Positions 1 through 6,085 are shown, counted from the first letter of the stretch. The stretch is DNA of 6,730 nucleotides from Bacillota bacterium (GCA_021800315.1 JAJYZD010000210.1:1-6730); one strand, 5' to 3'. The notes: generated from the letters alone by a model not told the origin. Numbers and translations are program-made.

Positions 1-381
1 GTGTTTACCGGCAGGCCGCTCATCCACGGCAGCATCTTCCGGTTTGAAGGCCAGGCCACCACCCTGGTCGCGGAGGGAGGCCCTTGTTACCGGTGCCTTT
101 ATCCGGATCCGCCGCCGCCCGGCCTGGTGCCCAGTTGCCAGGAAGCCGGGGTGCTGGGGGTGTTGGCGGGAACCATCGGGGTTATCCAGGCCACCGAAAC
201 GCTCAAGTACATTCTGGGCCGGGGGCGGCTGCTTTCCGGCCGGTTGCTGGTCTATGACGCCCTGGATCTCTCTTTCCGTGAGGTCCGGGTGCGGCGGGAT
301 CCCGCCTGCCCGGTCTGCGGTACGGAGCCGGTCATCCGGGAACTTACCGCTTATGAGCAGGGCTGCGCCGCCGGGGCCTGA
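1..381 (+). CDS. MoeB/ThiF-family E1-like adenylyltransferase, C-terminal part (5' end outside window)
   Basis: This is the last 126 codons of an E1-like protein that activates the C-terminal Gly-Gly of a small sulfur-carrier protein by adenylation. The frame is open at base 1, and alignment with the complete paralogue at 1542-2288 shows that the N-terminal half (nucleotide-binding GxGxxG loop) lies upstream. The leading GTG is therefore probably an internal valine. Two zinc-binding CxxC pairs are visible (fragment residues 29/32 and 103/106). A cysteine at residue 46, in the LVPSC stretch, matches the conserved cysteine of MoeB/ThiF. The helix GVLAGTIGVIQATETLK is typical. The end, CPVCG followed by a YEQ tail, is the usual MoeB ending, which the second copy lacks. 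The gene ends 24 bases before the reductase-like gene and looks like part of the same operon. Which carrier it serves (ThiS, MoaD or another) cannot be told. Confidence 0.9.
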   Translation: MFTGRPLIHGSIFRFEGQATTLVAEGGPCYRCLYPDPPPPGLVPSCQEAGVLGVLAGTIGVIQATETLKYILGRGRLLSGRLLVYDALDLSFREVRVRRDPACPVCGTEPVIRELTAYEQGCAAGA

Positions 382-405
382 ACGGCGGAAGGGAGGGGAC
401 GGGAA

Positions 406-1281
406 GTGACTACCGCCTACCATGAACTGGAAAAAGGCGGATTTATCAAGCAGAAACAAAAAGACCGCTATTGCATGCGTCTCCGGACGATCGGCGGTAA
501 TCTCTCCGTCGAACAACTGGCGGGCATCATTGAGCTGGCCGGGAAGTACGGGCAGGGCCAGGTGCACCTGACCACCCGGCAGGGAATGGAAATCCCCGGG
601 GTGGCTTTTCAGGACTACCGGGACATAAGCCGCGAACTGAAAAAGCTCGATCTTCTGCCCGGCACCTGCGGCCCCCGCGTCCGGGCGGTGCTGGCCTGCG
701 CCGGCCCGGACACCTGCGGTCATGCCCTCACCGGGGTCCGGCCGCTGGTCGAAAGCCTCGACGCCCGGTTTTTCGCCCGGGAAGCGCCGAACAAGGTGAA
801 GATCGGTGTAAGCGGCTGCCCGAATTCCTGTTCCAAGCCCCAGGAAAACGATATCGGCCTGGTCGGAGCGGTCGAGCCGCAGTTCGAGTCCGGCCGGTGC
901 GCCGGTTGCGGGCTCTGCGTCGAGGTTTGTCCCACCGGGGCGCTGGTGCTGGCCGGCGGCAGGCCGCGGATCGACCGGGAGCGCTGCCTGAACGAGGGCG
1001 ACTGCATCGCGGGCTGCCCGACGGATGCCTGGCGGGCCGGCCGGGTAGGCTACCATCTGTACCTGGGCGGAAAAGTGGGACGTTTCCCCGCCCCCGGCCG
1101 CAAAGTCGCGTCGTTCCTCACCGCCGGGGAGATTCCGGAGATCGTCGAACAGGTGCTGGCGGTGTACAGTGCCCGGGCGCGCGGCTCCGAACGCATCGGC
1201 GACGTGATGGCCCGGCTGGGGAGCGCCTGGGACGCCGCTCTCAAAGACAGCGAAGGGGGCGGAAACGAATGGGCGGTGTGA
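406..1281 (+). CDS. Siroheme/[4Fe-4S] sulfite (or nitrite) reductase-like protein with ferredoxin domain, AsrC-like
   Basis: A 291-residue cytoplasmic redox protein of the nitrite/sulfite reductase superfamily. Residues about 10-70 form the ferredoxin-like half domain with HLTTRQGMEI. Residues 85-150 carry the siroheme-coupled cluster motif, C98-x5-C104 and C138-x3-C142 (SGCPNSCSKP). Residues 160-210 are a two-motif ferredoxin insert. The first motif is intact (C165, C168, C171, C175). The second has C194, C200 and C204, but Glu197 stands where the second cysteine is expected. Length and domain order resemble AsrC of anaerobic sulfite reductase and related short clostridial proteins. The likely reaction is six-electron reduction of sulfite to sulfide, with nitrite as an alternative. 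The GTG start at 406 follows a GGGAGGGG-type ribosome site about 7 bases upstream. The sulfur-carrier enzymes on both sides favour sulfite. No AsrA/AsrB partner is visible, so the electron donor is unknown. Confidence 0.85.
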   Translation: MTTAYHELEKGGFIKQKQKDRYCMRLRTIGGNLSVEQLAGIIELAGKYGQGQVHLTTRQGMEIPGVAFQDYRDISRELKKLDLLPGTCGPRVRAVLACAGPDTCGHALTGVRPLVESLDARFFAREAPNKVKIGVSGCPNSCSKPQENDIGLVGAVEPQFESGRCAGCGLCVEVCPTGALVLAGGRPRIDRERCLNEGDCIAGCPTDAWRAGRVGYHLYLGGKVGRFPAPGRKVASFLTAGEIPEIVEQVLAVYSARARGSERIGDVMARLGSAWDAALKDSEGGGNEWAV

Positions 1282-1520
1282 TTCCGATTCCCAAAGCCTT
1301 TCTGGATATAACGGGCGACGTGTGTCCGCTCACTTTCGTCAAGACCAAGCTCCGGCTGGAGGAGTTGGCGCCGGGCGACGTGCTGGAGGTCAGGCTCCAG
1401 GGCCCCGAGCCCTTGCAGAACGTGCCCCGCAGCGCCAAGGAGGAGGGCCACCGGGTCTTGGCGGTGAAGCATGAGGGAGCCTGTTACCACCTGTTCATCC
1501 AGAAAGGGGAGCAGTCCTGA
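1269..1520 (+). CDS. TusA/SirA-family sulfur-carrier protein
   Basis: An 83-residue protein of the TusA/SirA/YeeD fold. The diagnostic site is Cys19 in GDVCPLTFVKTK, matching the CPxP-type motif of the family with Thr in place of the final Pro. In known members this cysteine carries a persulfide between sulfur donors and acceptors. Residues NVPRSAKEEGH, near 51-61, follow the pattern of TusA-like proteins linked to sulfite-reductase operons. A second cysteine lies at residue 72. The ATG at 1269 is preferred because GAAGGGGGCGG lies just upstream. This start overlaps the reductase-like gene by 13 bases, which suggests translational coupling. An in-frame GTG at 1278, overlapping the stop as GTGA, is the alternative. 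From context it probably takes sulfur produced by, or delivered to, the reductase. This is inference. Confidence 0.85.
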   Translation: MGGVIPIPKAFLDITGDVCPLTFVKTKLRLEELAPGDVLEVRLQGPEPLQNVPRSAKEEGHRVLAVKHEGACYHLFIQKGEQS

Positions 1521-1541
1521 GAAGGAGCCGGGGGGATTTTC

Positions 1542-2288
1542 GTGTTCACTGAAGACCAGGTTGAGCGCTATGCCCGGAATATTCTTCTGCCCGGCGTCGG
1601 CGGTGCCGGACAGGAGAGGTTGGCCCGGAGCAGGGTGCTCGTCATCGGCGCCGGCGGCCTGGGGTCCCCCGCGGCCTATTATCTGGCCGCCGCCGGCGTA
1701 GGCACCATCGGCATCGTCGACGACGACGCGGTGGAAATATCCAATCTGCAGCGGCAGATTCTCCACGCCACCCGGGATATAGGCAGACCCAAGGCGGTGT
1801 CCGCCGGGGAGAAATTGAAAAGCCTGAATCCGGACTGCGACGTGGTAACGCACCATCTCAGGCTCACGGCCGACAACATTGCCGGGATAACCGCCGCCTA
1901 CCAGGTGATCGTGGACGGTACGGACAATTTTCCCAGTCGCCGTCTGATCAACGAGGTCTGTGTCAGGCAGGGGAAACCTCTGGTCCACGGCGGGGTGCTG
2001 CAGTTCGTGGGCCAGGCGCTGACCATCCTCCCGGGGCGGGGACCGTGCCTGGCCTGTATTTTCCCCGAACCGCCCGGGTCGCTTCCCACCTGTGCGCAGG
2101 CCGGTATTCTGGGCGCGGTGGCCGGGGTTATCGGAGCGATCCAGGCCAACGAAGCGTTGAAATTGCTGCTGGGCCTCGGGGAACTGCTGGTGGGCCGCCT
2201 TCTTTCCTTTGACGCTTTGCGGATGAGGTTCGCCGAAGTGGCGGTATCCCGGGACCCGGACTGCCCGGTGTGCGGTAAGCCCGGGTAG
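1542..2288 (+). CDS. MoeB/ThiF-family E1-like adenylyltransferase, complete second copy
   Basis: A 248-residue protein that would adenylate the C-terminus of a ubiquitin-like sulfur carrier before sulfur transfer. The N-terminus (RYARNILLPGVGGAGQ) is typical of MoeB/ThiF. It is followed by the ATP loop GAGGLG (36-41), an acidic VDDD stretch (59-62), NLQRQ (68-72, likely arginine finger), GRPK with Lys84, and DGTDN (125-129, Mg-binding Asp128). Zinc ligands are C169/C172 and C241/C244, and the conserved cysteine is C184 in LPTC. The protein ends four residues after the last CxxC, so it lacks the short tail of the upstream paralogue. The GTG start at 1542 has GAAGGAG and GGGGGA upstream. It begins 21 bases after the TusA-like gene and is the last gene of the operon. 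The symbol is left blank because moeB, thiF and the Hcy-type homologues cannot be separated by sequence alone. Confidence 0.9.
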   Translation: MFTEDQVERYARNILLPGVGGAGQERLARSRVLVIGAGGLGSPAAYYLAAAGVGTIGIVDDDAVEISNLQRQILHATRDIGRPKAVSAGEKLKSLNPDCDVVTHHLRLTADNIAGITAAYQVIVDGTDNFPSRRLINEVCVRQGKPLVHGGVLQFVGQALTILPGRGPCLACIFPEPPGSLPTCAQAGILGAVAGVIGAIQANEALKLLLGLGELLVGRLLSFDALRMRFAEVAVSRDPDCPVCGKPG

Positions 2289-2290
2289 GC

Positions 2291-2355
2291 GTCCGACCGT
2301 ACCGGACACCGGCCCGGTGCGGTGGCGTCATCCGGTAGAAGTGGCGGTCTACCGG
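2291..2355. terminator. Cluster of hairpins in the convergent gap (possible terminator, no U-run)
   Basis: Three inverted repeats lie between the end of the sulfur operon and the small minus-strand gene. They are GTCCG/CGGAC (2291-2295 with 2303-2307), CACCGG-C-CCGGTG (2307-2319), and a perfect 8-base pair stem, CCGGTAGA/TCTACCGG (2332-2339 with 2348-2355). The last contains the stop codon of the small gene. No T-run follows on either strand, so this is not a canonical intrinsic terminator. The position between convergent genes makes a transcript-end or RNA-stabilising role plausible. Confidence 0.3.
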
Positions 2356-2501
2356 CACCCGCACGTCCCGCCGCACCCGCAAGGCTTGACAACCTTCTTC
2401 GCCTTCTCCGCCAGCCTGACCCAGGACCTGATGCGCGGGGTGTGGTAGGTGTTGCGCCGGAGAAACGCTTCGTACTCATGGTCTTCGACAAAACGGCACA
2501 C
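2349..2501 (-). CDS. Small cysteine-rich protein with C-terminal CxCxxxCxC motif, function unknown
   Basis: A 50-codon frame from GTG at 2501 to TAG at 2349. Residues 2-20 read CRFVEDHEYEAFLRRNTYH, followed by a basic helix-like stretch (RSWVRLAEKAKKVV). The protein ends in PCGCGGTCGCR, whose cysteines 41, 43, 47 and 49 form CxCxxxCxC, a plausible metal-binding knuckle. It looks coding because 42 of 50 codons end in G or C, like the neighbouring genes, and because the cysteines are arranged regularly. GGGGGAG lies about 10 bases before the GTG. The frame is open further upstream only to a TAA near 2560, with no ATG in between. It lies on the same strand as the PHA operon, about 200 bases beyond its end and past two hairpins, so it may be a separate unit. 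I do not recognise the family. Confidence 0.55.
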   Translation of the reverse strand: MCRFVEDHEYEAFLRRNTYHTPRIRSWVRLAEKAKKVVKPCGCGGTCGCR

Positions 2502-2619
2502 CGCTGAACCGCTCCCCCGGATTTCCCTCCACCGCAGTGGAAACAGCCGGTTTTCCGGTTATGGTGATTGACCGTCCGGCCGGATCCGAAACCGCGACGG
2601 TGGACCGGGCCGAATATAA

Positions 2620-2669
2620 GCGGCGACGGACCGCCGCGGCGCATTTCCCCGATGGGGCGAATGCGCCGC
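2620..2669. terminator. Strong hairpins downstream of the PHA operon
   Basis: A perfect 10-base arm pair, GCGGCGCATT (2636-2645) with AATGCGCCGC (2660-2669), encloses an inner CCCC/GGGG stem (2647-2650 with 2654-2657). A second, overlapping pair, GCGGCG (2620-2625) with CGCCGC (2632-2637), could form instead. The structure starts about 30 bases beyond the reductase stop codon. It lacks a U-run on either strand, so it may be a Rho-independent-like end, an RNA-stability element or simply a GC-rich palindrome. Confidence 0.4.
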
Positions 2670-2697
2670 CAATGCCTCAGCGTATCCCGCCGTTTTT

Positions 2698-3432
2698 TCA
2701 GAGCACCAGACCACCATCGACGCTCAGGATCGCGCCGTTGACGAAGGAAGCTTCGTCAGAGACCAGAAACAGGTAGGCGTATGCTATCTCGCGGGGCTGT
2801 CCGAGCCGGCCGAGCGGGGTTCTTTCCTTCACCCGGTTCAGCACTTTTTCGGGAAGACCGGCGGTCATGCCGGTCACCACGAAGCCGGGGGCTACGGCGT
2901 TCACGGTGATGCCCTTCGGGCCGAGTTCCCGGGCCCACACCTTCGTCAAGCCGATGATCGCGGCCTTGGTCGCCGCATAGTTGCTCTGACCCAGGTTGCC
3001 ATAGATGCCGACCACGGACGCCGCGTTGATGACGCGGCCGAAGCCCTGACCGATCATGGCCGGGACCATCGCCCTGGTGCAGTTGAACATCCCGGTCAGG
3101 TTGACGTCGATGACCTTGTCCCAGGCCTGCCTGGTCAGCTTGGTCAGAAAACCGTCGCTGACGATGCCGGCGTTATTGACCAGGATATCAATCCGTCCGT
3201 ACCGGGCCAGGGTTTCTTCCCTGACCCGGAGAACCTGTTCCTCGTCGGTGACGTCCATCGGCAGGAAGAGCGCCTCGCCGCCGGCCTCCCGGATATCTTC
3301 CGCCGTTTTGCTTCCGGCGCCGCAGTTGCAGCCTGTTACGGTTACCCGGGCTCCCTCCGCGGCGAACAAGAGGGCCGTTTCCCTGCCGATGCCGCTACTT
3401 GCGCCTGTAATGACGGCAACCCTATCTTTCAG
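2698..3432 (-). CDS. phaB: PhaB/FabG-like short-chain dehydrogenase (acetoacetyl-CoA reductase candidate), noncanonical start
   Basis: A classical SDR of about 244 residues that probably reduces acetoacetyl-CoA to (R)-3-hydroxybutyryl-CoA, the PHA synthase monomer. Numbered from CTG at 3432, it has TGASSGIG (9-16) for the cofactor, NNAG (86-89), the catalytic residues Asn111, Ser139, Tyr152 and Lys156 (YAATK), PG after the active site, and the SVDGG ending. The homologous N-terminus (LKDRVAVITG) begins at 3432, but the frame has no ATG, GTG or TTG there. The candidates are CTG at 3432, which overlaps the phaC TGA as CTGA; ATC at 3438, 7 bases after GGGAGGG; a -1 frameshift from phaC; or a single-base error, since removing the A at 3433 on the coding strand would give ATG at 3445 and MADQLKDRVAV. 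A TTG at 3369 would delete the cofactor loop and is rejected. FabG-type acyl-ACP reduction is the alternative function, and the operon favours PhaB. Confidence 0.85.
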   Translation of the reverse strand: MKDRVAVITGASSGIGRETALLFAAEGARVTVTGCNCGAGSKTAEDIREAGGEALFLPMDVTDEEQVLRVREETLARYGRIDILVNNAGIVSDGFLTKLTRQAWDKVIDVNLTGMFNCTRAMVPAMIGQGFGRVINAASVVGIYGNLGQSNYAATKAAIIGLTKVWARELGPKGITVNAVAPGFVVTGMTAGLPEKVLNRVKERTPLGRLGQPREIAYAYLFLVSDEASFVNGAILSVDGGLVL

Positions 3433-4625
3433 TCTGATCGGCCATCCCTCCCAACTCCGTCGCCGGTCTGGCTGACCGGGGAGCTTTTGCTCCTCGTGCT
3501 TTCCTTTTTTCCCGGGACTTTTTTTTCTTCCGGCGCCGACCGGTCCGCCAGCCAGCGGGCGATGGCCGGGGCGACCTTTTTCTGGGCCGAGGAACTGACG
3601 AAGATACCGATGTGACCACCGGGGAAATGAATGATTTCCTTATCCTTGCTGGCTACCAGATCGTTCAGCGGCCGGCTGGAGGCCGGCGGCACCAGATGGT
3701 CCTGCTCGGCGAACACGTTGAGGAGCGGCATGTCGATTTTTTGCAAGTCAACCACCCGGCCGCCCAGTTCCATCTTGTTCTGAACGAGAAGGTTTTCCTG
3801 GAACAGGTCCTTGATGAACTTGCGGAAGGCTTCGCCGGCCTGGCCGGGGCTGTCGAAAATCCATTTCTCCATGGAAAGAAAATCTCTGACCGCGTCCGGA
3901 TTATCCAGATTGTCAATGATTCCTACGTATTTGTCCAGAGACAGCTGAAAAGGCTTAAGCATGAGAAAGCCTAGATTCATGAAATCACCGGGTATTACTC
4001 CGAAGGCATCGACCAGGTTATCGATCTTGAGATACTTGCTCCAAGAGTAGAGGAGGCCGTCATTAGTAGAGAAATCAATGGGTGCGACCATAGTAACCAG
4101 ATTCCGTATCTTCCCGGGATACAGGGCCGAGTAAATGACGCTGAAAGTGCCGCCCTGGCAGACGCCCAGCAGGTTTATCTTGTCGAGTCCACTCGATTTG
4201 CGTATCGCATCCACCGCATCGTTGAGATAACCATCGATATAGTCTTCCATGGCAAGATATTTGTCAGACTGGTCGGGATATCCCCAGTCGATAAGGTAAA
4301 CGTCCAACCCCTGTTCCAGAAATGTGCGGATCACGCTGCGTTCCTGATGTAAGTCCATCATGTATTGGCGGTTGACCAAGGCGTAGACGATCAGCAGGGG
4401 TACCGGAACCGGGTTGGCTACCATGGGCTTATAGTGGAATAACCGCATCTTGTCTAGCTGAAAGACGAGTTCTTTAGGGGTAAGGTCAACGTCAACATCC
4501 TGCAAAGAAATCATGGTGCCGATACCCTGCAGCAGTTTTTTTTGCATAGTCAACGCTTCGTCTAACCAGTATTGCGGTTTAACCGCTCCTGCGTCCAGCA
4601 TCAAATTAGCCAACCTCCCTGCCAT
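3429..4625 (-). CDS. phaC: Class III poly(3-hydroxyalkanoate) synthase, catalytic subunit PhaC
   Basis: A 398-residue alpha/beta-hydrolase-fold enzyme that polymerises (R)-3-hydroxyacyl-CoA into PHA at the granule surface. The lipase-like box GVCQGG (154-159) carries nucleophile Cys156. Asp309 (AEQDH) and His338 (GGHIG) complete the triad, at the spacing known for class III PhaC. The N-terminus and the DWGYPD region (113-118) also fit class III. The core ends near residue 362. A charged Lys/Ser/Arg-rich tail of about 35 residues follows and makes the protein longer than the roughly 355-residue prototype. ATG 4625 is chosen because GGAGG lies 9 bases upstream, and the gene then overlaps phaE by 20 bases. 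Starts at TTG 4604 or ATG 4601, behind AGGGAGG, are also possible. The tail contains two A-rich slippery heptamers leading into the next gene. The required partner, PhaE, is encoded directly upstream. Confidence 0.95.
   Translation of the reverse strand: MAGRLANLMLDAGAVKPQYWLDEALTMQKKLLQGIGTMISLQDVDVDLTPKELVFQLDKMRLFHYKPMVANPVPVPLLIVYALVNRQYMMDLHQERSVIRTFLEQGLDVYLIDWGYPDQSDKYLAMEDYIDGYLNDAVDAIRKSSGLDKINLLGVCQGGTFSVIYSALYPGKIRNLVTMVAPIDFSTNDGLLYSWSKYLKIDNLVDAFGVIPGDFMNLGFLMLKPFQLSLDKYVGIIDNLDNPDAVRDFLSMEKWIFDSPGQAGEAFRKFIKDLFQENLLVQNKMELGGRVVDLQKIDMPLLNVFAEQDHLVPPASSRPLNDLVASKDKEIIHFPGGHIGIFVSSSAQKKVAPAIARWLADRSAPEEKKVPGKKESTRSKSSPVSQTGDGVGRDGRSD
3463..3525 (-). other. Candidate -1 ribosomal frameshift site joining phaC to the reductase frame
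   Basis: On the coding strand, phaC codons read GAA AAA AAA at 3527-3519 (heptamer A AAA AAA, 3525-3519) and GGA AAA AAG at 3512-3504 (heptamer A AAA AAG, 3510-3504, the type used in E. coli dnaX). A -1 slip at either enters the reductase frame. That frame has no stop from here to the reductase body and gives a charged linker of about 24 residues after the second heptamer. Ten bases after the second heptamer comes a GGAGC-AAAA-GCTCC hairpin (3493-3480), followed at once by CCGGTC-AGCCA-GACCGG (3479-3463). The heptamers, frame and hairpins are seen directly. That frameshifting occurs is inference. Confidence 0.45.
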
Positions 4626-5844
4626 TCAGCTTTTCCTCCAGGCGTTTCAAGCGATCCAGCAGTTCTTCCGTTTTACGGGCTTCGCTGCGGTGATCTTTCT
4701 TCAGCTGGTAGATCGATTTATAAACGCTATCCATGTCCTTTTGTGTGGCTATCGGCCACAAACTCAGGACGCTGGCCATGACATCATTAAACCTCTTCTT
4801 GAGCCTGGCTCCCGCATCCACCATTTCGGAGAACATCCGCCCGAATGATTCGGTCTTAAACAACTGAAGATATGTTTCTTCATTATTTCGCCACCACAAG
4901 TCGTAGAATTCCTTAAAAGAAGCCGGGGCTTTGCTTTGGGCCCGCAGTTCGTCCATTTTCCTCGATAGCCCTTCCATGGCATCGAAACCCGTCTTGTAAA
5001 TACCAGCCAGGAAACCGTTGAGTGACGAGACATATTGAACGTACGAATCGAAACTGGCCAGCATTTTCCCGGCCAGATTGCCGGTCGGTCCGATACCGGG
5101 AATATTTAACAACTTCCCGTAGGACTGTTGGTAGATTTTTTGCCAGTTCTTCAGGAAGGTCAGCCAGGCTTCCCGGTCGCCGCTCAGCACGTGAAAGAAC
5201 TGTTCCTGCAGGTCCGGGGAAGAAGCGATCCAGGGTTTGAAAAGGTCTGTCAGGTTCTGCTGATAGATAACGGCTATTTCACCGCTCTTTTTGACGATGT
5301 CGGCAAACCCTTCCGGCAGGCCGAAAGTGAAGTATTCGGTCAAAACCTTGAAGTAATTTTCCTGCCATTTCTTAATGGTGGCGGCAGGGCCGTTTTCCTT
5401 TTCGCCGCCAACAGTCCCGTCGTTGAAAAAATTCTCCCATAACAGGGCGAGACTGGAATACATATTGAATGACCGCGCCATCTTGTCCATCGCGTCCCGG
5501 GCAACCGGATCGGGAACCAGGGAGGTGTAAAGACCCAAACTGTTCTGAATCGCCTTTAACCAGTCTTGATACATCTGGACGGGTATTTTCGACGAGTCCG
5601 CCAAAGGATTTAAAAGACTCTTGTCAGCTTGAAAGTTTTTGATGCTGTCCTGCCACGCTTTGTAATAATTCTCCTGTACTTTCCACCACTGTTGCCACAT
5701 CTCCCGGTCCTTTTCGGTTTTGGTTCCCTTCTCTCCGTCGGACCCGTCGGACCAAAGAGCGGAAACGGAACTATTCCAGGTATCCATCAGCCTTTCCTGA
5801 TACTGCCGCCAACTGTCCCAGACATTTGTGCCTTCTTCCCCCAT
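4606..5844 (-). CDS. phaE: Class III PHA synthase subunit PhaE
   Basis: A 412-residue, soluble, largely helical protein rich in Trp, Tyr and Lys, with no signal peptide or membrane segment. PhaE forms a complex with PhaC and is needed for full class III synthase activity. Repeated amphipathic stretches such as WQQWWKVQENYYKAWQ (50-65) are typical. The most recognisable part is the C-terminal region LWPIATQKDMDSVYKSIYQL (362-381), which corresponds to the conserved P-T-x-x-(E/D)-(V/M)-D patch of PhaE. A likely coiled coil follows (about 385-408, EELLDRLKRLEEKL). ATG 5844 is preceded by TAGGGGGT about 9 bases upstream. It is the first gene of the phaE-phaC-reductase operon, and its stop lies inside phaC. 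Base composition here is visibly less GC-rich than in the sulfur operon. PhaR of class IV synthases is much shorter and is an unlikely alternative. Confidence 0.9.
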   Translation of the reverse strand: MGEEGTNVWDSWRQYQERLMDTWNSSVSALWSDGSDGEKGTKTEKDREMWQQWWKVQENYYKAWQDSIKNFQADKSLLNPLADSSKIPVQMYQDWLKAIQNSLGLYTSLVPDPVARDAMDKMARSFNMYSSLALLWENFFNDGTVGGEKENGPAATIKKWQENYFKVLTEYFTFGLPEGFADIVKKSGEIAVIYQQNLTDLFKPWIASSPDLQEQFFHVLSGDREAWLTFLKNWQKIYQQSYGKLLNIPGIGPTGNLAGKMLASFDSYVQYVSSLNGFLAGIYKTGFDAMEGLSRKMDELRAQSKAPASFKEFYDLWWRNNEETYLQLFKTESFGRMFSEMVDAGARLKKRFNDVMASVLSLWPIATQKDMDSVYKSIYQLKKDHRSEARKTEELLDRLKRLEEKLNGREVG

Positions 5845-5904
5845 GCCGCATTACCCCCTATTCTTTATATCCGATTGGGATGGAAACATATTAGACTATT
5901 TTCC

Positions 5905-5933
5905 ATTATCAGCTTATACATTAAAATTACGAA
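5905..5933 (-). promoter_or_regulatory. Candidate sigma-A promoter for the PHA operon (weak)
   Basis: GATAAT (5910-5905) matches the -10 consensus at five of six bases. A poor -35, TTCGTA, lies 17 bases upstream (5933-5928). The region is the most AT-rich near phaE and is about 60 bases before its start codon. TAATAT at 5893-5888 is another possible -10. Confidence 0.3.
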
Positions 5934-6071
5934 GCTTGGCAGGTTTCGAAGGTCCACTAGAATCTCACCCCGGTTTTCCGCGCGAGTCCCACTTTACCAT
6001 TCCCGTAACACCCCCTCTGCCGCCCCGGCCCTGGCGGCCCTAATCATACCATGCACCGACAACTCCGTCCC

Positions 6072-6085
6072 TGTACTCCAGTACA
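6072..6085. repeat. Perfect 6-2-6 inverted repeat, possible operator
   Basis: TGTACTCCAGTACA has two perfectly complementary 6-base arms around a 2-base centre. Half-sites this close together suit a dimeric DNA-binding protein better than an RNA hairpin. It lies about 230 bases upstream of phaE. No regulator gene is in the window, so a regulatory role is conjecture. Confidence 0.25.

Noticed and set aside
1050..2309. Long minus-strand open frame (about 419 codons) across the sulfur operon
   Set aside because: It is antisense to the TusA-like and E1-like genes, whose motifs are unmistakable. Its own sequence shows no domain; it stays open because of high GC.
3056..3475. Plus-strand frame of about 139 codons opposite the reductase
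   Set aside because: Antisense shadow of an SDR gene with complete catalytic motifs.
5994..6056. Tiny minus-strand frame (20 codons, GTG start, GGAG upstream)
   Set aside because: Too short to judge, with no Cys or other pattern. A chance ribosome-site-like sequence in GC-rich DNA is likely.
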